This document shows positions 26,221-35,061 of a stretch of 60,448 bases of DNA, in pieces. Origin of the DNA: Chromatiales bacterium (GTDB lineage Bacteria; Pseudomonadota; Gammaproteobacteria; Chromatiales; Chromatiaceae). The notes under the pieces were generated by a model, which was not told the DNA's origin, made no database searches, and saw nothing but the letters and a program-made list of their open reading frames with translations. The stretch lies in the NCBI GenBank assembly GCA_028280505.1, contig JANQLO010000041.1, positions 1-60,448 on the forward strand, given 5' to 3'. Numbering within the stretch: the first letter of the stretch is position 1; each line of letters opens with the position of its first letter. Made by a program: the position numbers and the translations under genes.

Positions 26221-29200
26221 ATGTACACGAACAGCTTTACCGATCTTTTCATTCGGCGCCCTGTACTTGCGATCGTCCTCAATCTGTTGATTTTGATCGC
26301 GGGCCTGAGCGCCTGGAATTCGTTGAGCGTGCGTCAATACCCGCTGAGCGAAAACGCCTCGGTACAGATCTCGACCGCGTACATCGGCGCCAGTGCCGAC
26401 CTGGTGCGCGGGTTCATCACGACGCCGTTGGAACGCGCGATCGCGGCGGCGGAGGGGATCGATTACGTCGAATCGAAAAGCCTTCAGGGGATCTCGATCA
26501 TCACGGCGCGTCTGAAGCTCAACTACGATTCGACCAAGGCGCTCGCGGATATTTCGTCCAAGGTCGATCAGGTGCGTAACGATCTGCCGGCCGAGGCGGA
26601 GGTGCCGGCGATCAGCGTGCAGTCGGCCGATTCGGAAGTCGCCGCAGCCTACCTCAGCTTCTGGTCCGAGATCCTGTCGCCCGAACAGATCACGGATTAT
26701 CTGATACGGGTGGTGCAGCCGCGTTTGTCCGCCGTGACCGGCGTGCAACGCATCGAGATCTTCGGTGCACGGACCTACGCCATGCGTATCTGGCTCAAGC
26801 CCGAGCGCATGGCGGCCCTGCATATCAGTCCGTCGCAGGTCAGGGAGGCCTTGGCGGCCAACAATTATCTGGCGGCGATCGGCAGCACCAAGGGCGCCCT
26901 GGTACAGACCTATCTGGCGGCAAACACCGATATGCACAGTCCCGAGGATTTCCGGCGGCTGGTCATCTATCAACGAGACGATACCATCGTCCGCCTGGAG
27001 GATATCGCCGATGTCGATCTGGGTGCCGAGGATTACGACACCCTGGTGCGTTACTCGGGTGATACCGCGGTATTCGCCGGCGTTTTCGCACAGCCGAACG
27101 CCAACGTCATCGAGGTCATGGACGGGATACGTGTCGAGCTCGAGAAGCTCAAACAGGAAATGCCCGGCGGACTCGATGCGAGTATCGGTTACGACGCTTC
27201 GGAGTACGTCAACGACGCCATCAACGAAGTGACCGGTACGCTGGTTGAAACCCTGACGATCGTGGTCATCGTGATCTTCCTGTTCCTGGGGTCGGTGCGT
27301 TCGGTCTTGGTGCCGGTCATGGCGATACCCTTGTCCCTGATCGGCGGTATTTTTCTCATGCAGACGTTCGGCTTTACGCTGAATCTGCTGACCCTGCTGG
27401 CCATTGTGCTTTCGGTGGGTCTCGTGGTCGACGACGCCATCGTCGTGGTCGAGAACGTCGAACGACACCTGCGCGAGGGGCGCACGCCGCGCGAGGCCGC
27501 GCTCATCGGTGCGCGCGAACTGGTGGCGCCGATCGTCGCCATGACGCTGACCCTGGTTTCCGTGTATATCCCGATCGGCCTGCAGGGCGGTTTGACCGGC
27601 GCCCTGTTCCGCGAATTCGCCTTTACGCTGGCCGGTGCCGTGGCGATATCCGGGATTGTCGCCCTGACCCTGTCGCCCACCATGTCCGCCAAGCTGTTGC
27701 GTAGCGCGCAAGACGAGGAACGGGGCCTGACCGGTTGGCTCAACCACAAGTTCGACCGTTTGCGTGAATCCTATGGTCGCGCGCTCGGGGGTACGCTCAA
27801 GGCCAGGCCCGCGGTCTATCTGGTCTGGTTCGTCGTGAGTTTGTGCACGGTGCCGATGTTCATGTTTTCGCCCAGCGAGCTGGCGCCGACCGAAGACCAG
27901 AGCGTGCTGTTCGGCATCATCAATACTTCCTCGAACGCGACCACCGATCAAAACGCGGTGTATGCCGCGGCGGCCGAGCAGGTCATGCTGGATGTGCCCG
28001 AGGCGGCCCTGACCTTCCAACTGCTGTTTCCGCCGTCGATCGGCGCAACCGTGGGTGCCGACGGTTTTAGCGGTGTTGTGGTCAAGCCGTGGGCCGAACG
28101 CAACCGAACCGTGAACGAAATGGTGCCCGAGGTACAGGCCGCCGTGTCGCAGATTTCGGGTATCCAGGTGTTCATTACGCTGCCGCCGGCATTACCCGGC
28201 GGCAGCAATTTCCCGGTCGAATTCGTCATTACGTCGACCGCCGGGGTAGAGCGTCTGCTCGAATTCGCCCAAGTGCTTCAGCAGAAGGCCGCGGAGAGCG
28301 GCTTGTTCGCCTTTCCGCCGGATATCGATCTGAAGATCGATCAGCCGCAGGCCACCGTCGTGTTCGATCGCGACAAGATCGCCGATCTCGGACTGAACCT
28401 GTCGCAGGTCGGTATCGATCTTGCCGTCGCAACCGGCGGCGATTTCGTCAACCGGTTCAACATGGACGGTCGCAGTTACAAGGTGATTCCGCTGGTGGCG
28501 CGTGCCGATCGTCTCAACACTGAGCAGCTTGGCAATATCCATGTGGCCGGACCCTCCGGCGAAATGGTTCCCTTGTCGTCGGTGGCCCATATCGAGCATT
28601 CGGTCGTGGCGCGTTCGCTCAACCGTTTTCAGCAACTCAATGCCGTGAAGCTGTCGGGGGTGAGCATCCGCACGCTCGACGATGCGCTCGAGTTTCTGGA
28701 AGATGCGGCCGAGGAAATTCTGCCGCCCGGGTACAATATCGATTACACCGGCGAATCGCGCCAGTTGCGTACCGAAGGCAACAAGTTCCTGCCGGCGTTT
28801 TCGCTGGCCATACTGATGATCTTTCTCGTGCTGGCGGTGCAGTTCAATTCGTTCCGTGATCCCTTGGTGATCCTGGCCGGTTCGGTGCCCTTGGCGATGT
28901 TCGGTTCGTTGATTTTCACCGTGTTGAAGATGCCGGACCCGAACATGCCGTATTGGACCAACGGTTGGACCACGACCATGAACATCTACGCACAGGTCGG
29001 CATGGTGACACTGGTTGGTTTGATCGCCAAAAACGGCATCCTGGTCGTCGAGTTCGCCAACAAGCTGCAGGAGCAGGGCTACAGCAAGCTGAACGCGGTG
29101 CACGATGCCGCGATGATCCGCCTGCGCCCGGTGCTGATGACCAGTGTCGCGACCATCGCCGGTCATTTCCCCTTGGTATTGGTGACCGGTGCCGGCGCGG

Positions 29201-29382
29201 CGGCCCGAAACTCTATCGGCTTGGTGTTGGTCGGCGGCATGGCGATCGGTACGGTGTTTACGCTGTTCGTTCTACCGTCGCTCTACATGCTGATGGCCAA
29301 GGATCGATCCAAGGATGTGTTGAATGATTCCACCTTGTCGGAAGAACAAGTTTCGCACGCGCAAATCGAGGCGCGGCGGTAG
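26221..29382 (+). CDS. RND efflux pump, HAE-1 (AcrB/MexB-like) family
   Basis: A 1,053-residue proton-driven inner-membrane transporter of the usual HAE-1 length. It has an N-terminal helix (RRPVLAIVLNLLILIAGL), two large periplasmic loops and two six-helix bundles. The proton relay is intact: GLVVDD with D404/D405 in helix 4 and K937 in GLIAKNGILVVEFAN of helix 10. Sequence features such as the N-terminal TDLFIRRPVLA and the SxPQYPLSE-type region (RQYPLSENASVQI) place it nearer MexI/VexF-type pumps than AcrB itself (impression, not tested). It exports hydrophobic or amphiphilic compounds together with the adaptor encoded just upstream. No regulator or outer-membrane channel gene is adjacent. 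Confidence 0.95.
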   Translation: MYTNSFTDLFIRRPVLAIVLNLLILIAGLSAWNSLSVRQYPLSENASVQISTAYIGASADLVRGFITTPLERAIAAAEGIDYVESKSLQGISIITARLKLNYDSTKALADISSKVDQVRNDLPAEAEVPAISVQSADSEVAAAYLSFWSEILSPEQITDYLIRVVQPRLSAVTGVQRIEIFGARTYAMRIWLKPERMAALHISPSQVREALAANNYLAAIGSTKGALVQTYLAANTDMHSPEDFRRLVIYQRDDTIVRLEDIADVDLGAEDYDTLVRYSGDTAVFAGVFAQPNANVIEVMDGIRVELEKLKQEMPGGLDASIGYDASEYVNDAINEVTGTLVETLTIVVIVIFLFLGSVRSVLVPVMAIPLSLIGGIFLMQTFGFTLNLLTLLAIVLSVGLVVDDAIVVVENVERHLREGRTPREAALIGARELVAPIVAMTLTLVSVYIPIGLQGGLTGALFREFAFTLAGAVAISGIVALTLSPTMSAKLLRSAQDEERGLTGWLNHKFDRLRESYGRALGGTLKARPAVYLVWFVVSLCTVPMFMFSPSELAPTEDQSVLFGIINTSSNATTDQNAVYAAAAEQVMLDVPEAALTFQLLFPPSIGATVGADGFSGVVVKPWAERNRTVNEMVPEVQAAVSQISGIQVFITLPPALPGGSNFPVEFVITSTAGVERLLEFAQVLQQKAAESGLFAFPPDIDLKIDQPQATVVFDRDKIADLGLNLSQVGIDLAVATGGDFVNRFNMDGRSYKVIPLVARADRLNTEQLGNIHVAGPSGEMVPLSSVAHIEHSVVARSLNRFQQLNAVKLSGVSIRTLDDALEFLEDAAEEILPPGYNIDYTGESRQLRTEGNKFLPAFSLAILMIFLVLAVQFNSFRDPLVILAGSVPLAMFGSLIFTVLKMPDPNMPYWTNGWTTTMNIYAQVGMVTLVGLIAKNGILVVEFANKLQEQGYSKLNAVHDAAMIRLRPVLMTSVATIAGHFPLVLVTGAGAAARNSIGLVLVGGMAIGTVFTLFVLPSLYMLMAKDRSKDVLNDSTLSEEQVSHAQIEARR

Positions 29383-29393
29383 GCGGGGTGTTC

Positions 29394-29411
29394 TCAGGCA
29401 GAAACGCCTGA
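29394..29411 (+). terminator. Weak stem-loop after the RND pump gene
   Basis: TCAGGC (29394-29399) pairs with GCCTGA (29406-29411) around a 6-nt loop, 12 bp after the stop; the following CACTCCTTT is a poor T-tract. Confidence 0.45.
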
Positions 29412-29432
29412 CACTCCTTTACGAGAAGAGGG

Positions 29433-29696
29433 TTACGAAGGCTCTTTTTCTTTTCTGCTGTTTGCCACGCGAAAAATTACCGCAGCGACAAGCGCTTCGA
29501 CGATGAGGAAGGGTACGGGGGCGTCGGCACCGATAAACCCTGCCACTTGCCAGGTGACAACGAAGGTACCGATGGCAAGAAACAGCGCGAAGAACTTGTT
29601 ACCGATAATGATCTCCCATGCCACCCACATGAAAAATCCGACGATGAACATGCCGAGCATGGCGATTACATCGAAAAAACCGACATCGGGTTCCAT
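29433..29696 (-). CDS. Small membrane protein of unknown function
   Basis: An 87-residue protein with three hydrophobic segments (DVIAMLGMFIVGFFMWVAWEIII; FFALFLAIGTFVVTWQVAGFI; PVPFLIVEALVAAVIFRVA) and a basic tail RKEKEPS, so it is probably an inner-membrane protein with its C-terminus in the cytoplasm. The ATG at 29696 is chosen over an upstream start because GAAAGG lies just before it and the upstream codons are not hydrophobic or conserved-looking. I do not recognise a family. It is convergent with the RND pump gene. A fragment similar to its last 20 or so codons lies at 31631-31710, beyond sbtAB. Confidence 0.65.
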   Translation of the reverse strand: MEPDVGFFDVIAMLGMFIVGFFMWVAWEIIIGNKFFALFLAIGTFVVTWQVAGFIGADAPVPFLIVEALVAAVIFRVANSRKEKEPS

Positions 29697-29915
29697 AGCC
29701 TTTCTCTGATCATCTATTCGCTTGAACGGGTGGCGGTCTGCATCGCCCGCAACGCAGTGGGTTTCAGCGGGCATAGCGTTTAGCGAGCATATTAGTCGGG
29801 GCGGGCTGGGGTTGCCATAGCCCGCGCGATGGCCTGTCCCGCGTTGTGTTTGATAATCCCGCTAACGCCGAGCCCCGGGGCATACCGGCTGATCTGCCGA
29901 CGGCACCCGCCCACG

Positions 29916-29944
29916 CCGGCAAACAGTTTTGCCGGTTTGTTTAT
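29916..29944 (+). terminator. Orphan terminator-like hairpin
   Basis: CCGGCAAA (29916-29923) and TTTGCCGG (29928-29935) form an 8-bp stem with a 4-nt loop, followed by TTTGTTTAT. It has the form of a plus-strand intrinsic terminator, but the nearest plus-strand gene ends 530 bp upstream beyond a convergent gene, so it may end a small untranslated RNA starting near 29775. Confidence 0.5.
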
Positions 29945-30092
29945 ACAAGCCAAATGCCTTGTTTGGCGTAAGGCTACGCATGCTTCGTATTTATTTTTCC
30001 ATAGCTCGTTTTTTGTATTGCCATGTTTTCGGCCCTATGGCTCAAGCTGCTTCGAAAATGCGACTAAGTCTTTGATATATATTAAATAATAG

Positions 30093-30112
30093 ATGTATTT
30101 TTCAAAATACAT
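30093..30112. promoter_or_regulatory. Perfect 20-bp palindrome in the sbtA promoter region
   Basis: ATGTATTTT (30093-30101), TC, AAAATACAT (30104-30112): 9-bp arms with no mismatch and a 2-bp centre, in an AT-rich block 140 bp before sbtA. The form is that of a dimeric regulator site. A link to carbon limitation control (for example a LysR-type regulator) is inference. Confidence 0.6.
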
Positions 30113-30251
30113 AGATTAAATAGGGTGTCTGGGATCGAGCTCACTCGATTGGTCAGCGCCGGTTCGACAAGATAGTTTTGCGATAACTTCCTGTGTCCCA
30201 CCAACCGGTGAGAGCACAGATGCCGCAATAAGCGAATAGAGGTGCACCGGT

Positions 30252-31259
30252 GTGGATACGAGTCTTTTAGCCAATTTCATCGACCCCGCAATTCTGTTTT
30301 TCTTTTTCGGCGTGTTCGCCGCATCCGTCCGGTCCAACCTGGATATTCCCGCATCGATTGCGAAGTTTTTCTCGCTTTATTTGCTGGTTGCGATTGGCTT
30401 CAAAGGCGGTGTCGCATTGGCGGGTAGCGGCTTCACCTCGACGGCATTGATCGGCATCGCGGCCGCCATGTTCATGGCACTGTTGGTACCGACCTACAGT
30501 TTCATGATTCTGCGCAAACGTGCAGACCCGTTCGATGCGGCGGCGATCGCGGCCACCTATGGTTCGATCAGCGCGGTGACGTTTATCGCGGCACAGGAGT
30601 TTCTGACCCGTAACGGTGTCGACTTCGGTGGCCATATGACGGTCGCGATGGTTTTAATGGAGTCACCGGCCATTATCATGGCGGTATTGCTTGCGAGTTG
30701 GGTACGTAGCCGTAACCTGGCCGGTCTCTCGCCGTCGGTAGGGGCTGCTGCGGTATCGCCGAAGCCGGTGTCGCTGAAGGCCGTTTTGCACGAGGCATTT
30801 ACCGACGGAGCGCATCTGTTGTTGATCGGTAGCCTGATTATCGGCTTTATTACCGGGGAGAACGGTAAATCGATGATGGCGCCTTTCACCGCAGAGATCT
30901 TCAAAGGCATTCTCGCATTCTTCCTGCTTGAGATGGGGCTGTTGGTTGCCCGGCAATTGCGGGAAGCACGCGGGATGCCGCCTTTTCTGATCGGCTTTGC
31001 ATTGGTGATGCCATCGCTCAACGCATCGGTCGCGATTGGTCTTGCGTTGCTGCTCGGTATGGACCAGGGGGACGCGTTGTTATTGGCCGTGCTATCGGCC
31101 AGTGGCTCTTACATCGTCGTTCCGGCAATCTGTCGTTATGCCATTCCCGAGGCCAGCCCGGGACGATACTTCACCATGTCGTTGGGTTTTACCTTCCCGT
31201 TTAATATCATTGTCGGTATTCCACTCTATTACGCAATGATTCAGATACTTTGGCATTGA
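30252..31259 (+). CDS. sbtA: Sodium-dependent bicarbonate transporter, SbtA family
   Basis: A 335-residue membrane protein of the SbtA (DUF897) family with about ten hydrophobic segments. It begins LANFIDPAILFFFFGVFAAS, has the conserved half-repeat DFAAAIAATYGSISAVTF-like segment (DAAAIAATYGSISAVTFIAA) and a cytoplasmic loop (VRSRNLAGLSPS...KPVSLKAV) between the halves. In cyanobacteria SbtA imports HCO3- with Na+ to feed the CO2-concentrating mechanism; homologues occur in autotrophic proteobacteria. The GTG at 30252 has AGAGGTG upstream. The next gene encodes its PII-like partner SbtB, 34 bp later, which strongly supports the call. Carbon-fixation genes themselves are not in the window. 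Confidence 0.93.
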   Translation: MDTSLLANFIDPAILFFFFGVFAASVRSNLDIPASIAKFFSLYLLVAIGFKGGVALAGSGFTSTALIGIAAAMFMALLVPTYSFMILRKRADPFDAAAIAATYGSISAVTFIAAQEFLTRNGVDFGGHMTVAMVLMESPAIIMAVLLASWVRSRNLAGLSPSVGAAAVSPKPVSLKAVLHEAFTDGAHLLLIGSLIIGFITGENGKSMMAPFTAEIFKGILAFFLLEMGLLVARQLREARGMPPFLIGFALVMPSLNASVAIGLALLLGMDQGDALLLAVLSASGSYIVVPAICRYAIPEASPGRYFTMSLGFTFPFNIIVGIPLYYAMIQILWH

Positions 31260-31293
31260 GTCGGGCGGCAAGCAGAACAACGGGAGCGCAGAT

Positions 31294-31584
31294 ATGAAGG
31301 CCATGAAACGTATCGAGATCATTCTTCCGGAAGGTGAGACCGACGATCTGATCGATGCTTTGGGAAAGGAGACACAGATCAGTGGTTACACGCTGATCCC
31401 ATCGGTATCCGGCCGTGGTGACCGCGGCGCGACAGTGCATGGACTGGGGCAACTCGACAACAGCTATTTGCTGATCGCTACGGAACCCGAAAACCTTTCG
31501 TCTGTCGTCGAAGCGATCCGCCCCTTTTTGAAGCAGTTCGGTGGCATCTGCATCGTGTCGGATGCGCAAAGGGTGTTGGATTGA
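31294..31584 (+). CDS. sbtB: PII-like signalling protein SbtB
   Basis: A 96-residue PII-fold protein (beta-alpha-beta twice): KRIEIILPEGETDDLIDALGK, the T-loop region around SGYTLIPSVSGRGDRG, and the second half SYLLIATEPENLSSVVEAIRPFLKQFGGICIVSDAQRV. SbtB trimers bind adenyl nucleotides and gate the SbtA transporter. GGGAG (31282-31286) precedes the ATG. It lies 34 bp after sbtA and is certainly in the same unit. It ends without the C-terminal CxxxxxC redox hairpin (R-loop) known in some cyanobacterial SbtB proteins, so redox control of that kind is not expected. Confidence 0.9.
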   Translation: MKAMKRIEIILPEGETDDLIDALGKETQISGYTLIPSVSGRGDRGATVHGLGQLDNSYLLIATEPENLSSVVEAIRPFLKQFGGICIVSDAQRVLD

Positions 31585-31912
31585 TCTACCGTCGTTGGCG
31601 CACGGATAACGCTGTAAGCGGGTGCTCGTATTTCTCCTGCGAAGATTTTCCCTTCCTGTCGCCCGCCACGCGAAACATCACGGCAGCGATAACCGCCTCA
31701 CGAGCGTTCATAGCCTGAGCGAGTCGTTGCGAGACCATTTGGCGGGGTGTGCGTCAACCGACACGGTGCAGGCGTGCCTTGTCGGATCCTGTTGCGCACG
31801 GAAGCCTGATCGTTTTCAAGCCGCACATTTCACACAGTGCGTGGGTTGATGTAAAAGCGCCTGTCCCGCCTATACTTGACTTTCCCAATAAACGACTTGC
31901 CGGGAATATTGC
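31585..31912. other. Gap between sbtB and the Rieske-GltB gene
   Basis: 328 bases; apart from the gene remnant at 31631-31710, no gene is supported. No clear terminator follows sbtB. Confidence 0.4.
31631..31710 (-). pseudogene. Fragment related to the 3' end of the small membrane-protein gene at 29433-29696
   Basis: Read on the minus strand this stretch gives EAVIAAVMFRVAGDRKGK, against EALVAAVIFRVANSRKEK at the C-terminus of the protein at 29433-29696: about 12 of 18 identical by eye. At the DNA level GCCACGCGAAA and GCAGCGA are shared in the same relative places. The similarity stops on the upstream side after about 20 codons and no start or ribosome binding site is evident, so this is a gene remnant. 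Intact gene and remnant have the same orientation and bracket sbtAB. Confidence 0.55.
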
Positions 31913-33532
31913 ATGAATAAGACAGCCGTTGCCGATTGGACTGCGCTCGAAACGGCCAAACCCGAATATGCCCTGGTTGCCGATGTCGATCTGGTCGTCG
32001 TGCGCTGGCCCGATGAAGATCAGGTTTCGGTGTTGTATGGGCGGTGCGCACACCGCGGCGCCCTGATGTCCGACGGGCGCATCGACGGCGGGAACATCGT
32101 CTGCGGCCTTCACGACTGGGACTATTGTTACAGAACAGGGATCAGTTCCTACAATCCGGCGGAGAAGCTGCACCGGTTCAATGCCTGGATCGAAGACGGT
32201 CAGGTCTGGGTGGACGAAGACGAAATCCGGACGTGGTCGCAGCGAAATCCGCAGGCCTATGACCGCGACGCCTACCAGGGTCTGTACAAGGATCTGCACG
32301 GTGGCCCGGAAGAGCCGCACTTTCAGTACATCCAGCATTTGGCCGAACAGGGTCTGTCGAAAGTCGGTCACCACGGTCGCGTCAGCGCCATGGGCGTTCC
32401 CCGGGACGAATTACCCAAATGGGAGCGAATTCAGATACTGACCGCTCAATTGTATAAAGTACCGCTGCTCGATGACGCACCGGTCGGCACCGAGGTGGTC
32501 ATCGGCCCGAATGCCGAAAAGCCATTGGTTCTGGATCGTCCGCTGTTCGTCTCCGACATGAGCTTCGGGGCGCTGTCGGAAGAGGCGAAGATCGCCTTGG
32601 CAAAGGGTGCGGAGTTATCGGGCACCGGCATATGCTCCGGCGAAGGCGGCATGCTGCCGGACGAACAGGCCGCGAACTCACACTACTTCTATGAACTGGC
32701 ATCGGCCCGTTTCGGTTTTTCCATGGACAAGGTGAAACGGTGTCAGGCCTTTCACTTCAAATGCGGCCAGGGGGCCAAGACGGGTACCGGCGGTCATCTG
32801 CCCGGCAGAAAGGTGAAGGGTCGGATCGCCGAGGTGCGCGGGCTCGCGGAAGGCCAGGACGCGATATCGCCGTCGCGGTTCCCGGACTGGGAACATGTCG
32901 ATGACTATCGCCGCTTTGCCGACGAGGTACGCCGGGCGACCGGCGGTATTCCGATCGGGGTCAAGCTGTCGGCCCAGCATATCGAGCGTGATATCGAGGC
33001 CGCCTTGCAGATCGGTGTCGACTACATCATTCTCGACGGTCGCGGTGGCGGTACCGGTGCGGCACCCTTGATATTCCGTGACAACATCTCCGTGCCGACC
33101 ATCCCGGCCCTAGCCCGCGCGCGACGTTATCTGGATCGAAAGGGGCGTGGCGACGTTACCCTGGTGATCACCGGGGGGCTGCGTCTGCCGGCCGATTTCA
33201 TCAAGGCCCTGGCGCTGGGCGCCGATGCCATCGCCGTTTCCAATGCCGCGCTGCAGGCCATAGGTTGTCTGGGCATGCGTGCCTGTCATACCAACAACTG
33301 TCCGGTGGGTATCGCCACCCAGCAGCCGCATTTGCGTGCCGGACTCAAGATCGATGTCGGTGCACGGCAACTCGACCGCTTCTTCCGTGCGTCGACCGAG
33401 TTGATGCAAGTGATGGCCCGCGCGTGTGGCCATGATCATCTAAGCGGGTTCTGTGTCGACGATTTGACGACCTTCGATCGGGAGATGGCCCATCTGACCG
33501 GTATCGCCTACGCGGGTGTCGCGCCGGACTGA
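31913..33532 (+). CDS. Rieske [2Fe-2S] domain fused to glutamate synthase FMN domain
   Basis: A 539-residue protein in two parts. Residues 1-90 form a Rieske domain with both ligand pairs, C45-x-H47 (CAHRGALM) and C64-x-x-H67 (CGLHDWDY). From about residue 150 on it is a GltB-like FMN-binding TIM barrel: LFVSDMSFGALSEEAKIAL, GICSGEGGM, KCGQGAKTGTGGHLPG, GVKLSAQHIERD, LDGRGGGTGAAP and the [3Fe-4S]-type cysteines in CLGMRACHTNNCPVGIATQ. No glutaminase (class II amidotransferase) domain is present, so this is a stand-alone oxidoreductase related to archaeal-type glutamate synthase, with an attached electron-transfer module. The substrate is unknown. The start at 31913 places the Rieske domain correctly. 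Confidence 0.9.
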   Translation: MNKTAVADWTALETAKPEYALVADVDLVVVRWPDEDQVSVLYGRCAHRGALMSDGRIDGGNIVCGLHDWDYCYRTGISSYNPAEKLHRFNAWIEDGQVWVDEDEIRTWSQRNPQAYDRDAYQGLYKDLHGGPEEPHFQYIQHLAEQGLSKVGHHGRVSAMGVPRDELPKWERIQILTAQLYKVPLLDDAPVGTEVVIGPNAEKPLVLDRPLFVSDMSFGALSEEAKIALAKGAELSGTGICSGEGGMLPDEQAANSHYFYELASARFGFSMDKVKRCQAFHFKCGQGAKTGTGGHLPGRKVKGRIAEVRGLAEGQDAISPSRFPDWEHVDDYRRFADEVRRATGGIPIGVKLSAQHIERDIEAALQIGVDYIILDGRGGGTGAAPLIFRDNISVPTIPALARARRYLDRKGRGDVTLVITGGLRLPADFIKALALGADAIAVSNAALQAIGCLGMRACHTNNCPVGIATQQPHLRAGLKIDVGARQLDRFFRASTELMQVMARACGHDHLSGFCVDDLTTFDREMAHLTGIAYAGVAPD

Positions 33533-33723
33533 ACGCGCATGAATCCGCCGATTCCGACTGATTCATCATCCGGGGCATCCGGCCTGGCCGTCTCCCCGGT
33601 CTCGCTTCGGCCTGTTCGACGTCGTGTCGGCCATGCCTTCAGCGTCCTCCAAGGCGTGCACCCCGTCACCGCGGCGCGTCGAACCGTTCGCGACGAAAAA
33701 CGGGGAAACAAGTGGGCTAGCCG

Positions 33724-35040
33724 ATGACGGAGACCAGCCTGCTTTTCGTCTTGCTCGGCATCGCGCTCTTTGCGTTGTTCTCCGGGCCCATAGGGCGGGG
33801 CAATCTGACGCCACCGATGGTCTTTACGCTGCTCGGTCTGGCGATGAGCCCCGTGGGCGTCGGCTGGATAGATCTCTCGCTCGACAACCGGGTGGTTCAT
33901 CTCGTCGCGGAGATCACGCTGATCCTGGTCTTGTTCACGGATGCGTCGCGGATCAATGTCCGTGATTTGATGCGGCATCACGATGCGCCGGTGAGAATGT
34001 TGGTGATCGGCATGCCGTTGACCATCGCCGTCGGCGCCGTCGCGGCGGTGGTGTTGTTGCCGGAGTTGTCGTTGCTCGGAGCGCTGGTCCTCGCGGTCAT
34101 TCTCGCGCCCACCGATGCGGCCCTGGGACAGGCGGTGGTCAGCAGTCCCGACGTGCCCGGCCGTATCCGCCAGGCCTTGAACGTGGAGAGCGGCCTCAAC
34201 GACGGTATCGCCTTGCCGGCCCTGCTTTTCGTGATTTCGTTCGCCGGTGCCCACGGAGTCGCTGACGACACCAACTGGCTGACGTTCGTGTTGCAGCAGA
34301 TCACGCTCGGTCCCGTGGTCGGCGTCGCGACCGGTTGGCTCGGTGCAAAGGCGATCAACGCCGCGATCGATCGCCGTTTCCTGAGCCATCAGTTCTGCAA
34401 CATCTATCTCTTGAGTCTCGCCTTCATCGCTTTCCTCGCGGCGGAATTGATCGGCGGTAACGGTTTCATCGCGGCGTTCGTCGGTGGGATCGCGGTGGGA
34501 AACACCTTGCGTCGGGCGAACGAGGAAATCTATGAATTCGCCGAGTCCGAGGGGCAGCTGCTGAATCTTGTGATCTTTTTCGTGTTCGGCGCGGTGATGC
34601 TGCCACAGGTGTGGGACCGTATCGATGCGGCCGTATTGGCCTATGCCTTGTGCAGCCTGACCCTGGTACGCATGCTGCCGGTATACCTGTCGTTGATCGG
34701 CAAGCGGCTACGATGGGAGACGATGACGTTCCTGGGCTGGTTCGGTCCCCGAGGGCTGGCCTCGATCCTGTTCGTGTTGTTGGTCCTGGAACAGGCTGAA
34801 CTGCCTCATCAGCCGCTGATTTTCGATACGGTGATGCTGACCGTTGCTTTGAGTGTGTTTTTGCACGGTCTGTCGGCGTTGCCCGGCGTGCGCCTCTACA
34901 AGGCGGCCTTGCGGACTTGTGAGCGCCGCGGTGACGACCTGTCGTCCGAAATGAAGCCGGTTGTCGCGATGCCGCTGAGGTTGTCGATGGGTAAGGCTTC
35001 ACCTTCCGATTCACGACAATCGGACTCGGAGAGTCTGTGA
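33724..35040 (+). CDS. Cation:proton antiporter, CPA1 (NhaP-like) family
   Basis: A 438-residue integral membrane protein with 12-13 predicted helices, starting TSLLFVLLGIALFALFSG. The CPA1 core is visible: LVLFTDASRIN, the ion-binding region APTDAALGQAVV and NVESGLNDGIALP with the ND pair, plus WFGPRGLASILF in the later helices. It exchanges Na+ or K+ for H+ across the inner membrane. The last 50 residues form a polar cytoplasmic tail. It stands 190 bp after the Rieske-GltB gene and 21 bp before a DUF5996 gene. Ion selectivity cannot be told from sequence alone. Together with SbtA it points to use of a sodium gradient (inference). Confidence 0.9.
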   Translation: MTETSLLFVLLGIALFALFSGPIGRGNLTPPMVFTLLGLAMSPVGVGWIDLSLDNRVVHLVAEITLILVLFTDASRINVRDLMRHHDAPVRMLVIGMPLTIAVGAVAAVVLLPELSLLGALVLAVILAPTDAALGQAVVSSPDVPGRIRQALNVESGLNDGIALPALLFVISFAGAHGVADDTNWLTFVLQQITLGPVVGVATGWLGAKAINAAIDRRFLSHQFCNIYLLSLAFIAFLAAELIGGNGFIAAFVGGIAVGNTLRRANEEIYEFAESEGQLLNLVIFFVFGAVMLPQVWDRIDAAVLAYALCSLTLVRMLPVYLSLIGKRLRWETMTFLGWFGPRGLASILFVLLVLEQAELPHQPLIFDTVMLTVALSVFLHGLSALPGVRLYKAALRTCERRGDDLSSEMKPVVAMPLRLSMGKASPSDSRQSDSESL

Positions 35041-35061
35041 TTCCACCATGAGGCATTCGCT

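Larger units (their letters stand above)
29697..30251. other. Intergenic region upstream of sbtA
   Basis: About 555 bases without a supported protein gene. It contains a good intrinsic-terminator-like hairpin (29916-29944) that does not follow any plus-strand gene, an AT-rich block (about 30060-30120) with a 20-bp palindrome (30093-30112), and the sbtA ribosome binding site (AGAGGTG at 30238-30244). Confidence 0.5.

Noticed and set aside
26035-28020. A 661-codon open frame on the minus strand inside the RND pump and adaptor genes
   Set aside because: It is antisense to two clear efflux genes; its composition (His/Arg/Gln/Asp-rich, no domains) is that of a mirror frame in GC-rich DNA.
29829-30089. 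An 86-codon frame in the gap upstream of sbtA
   Set aside because: No ribosome binding site; it spans the terminator-like hairpin and AT-rich promoter DNA and has no family-like features.
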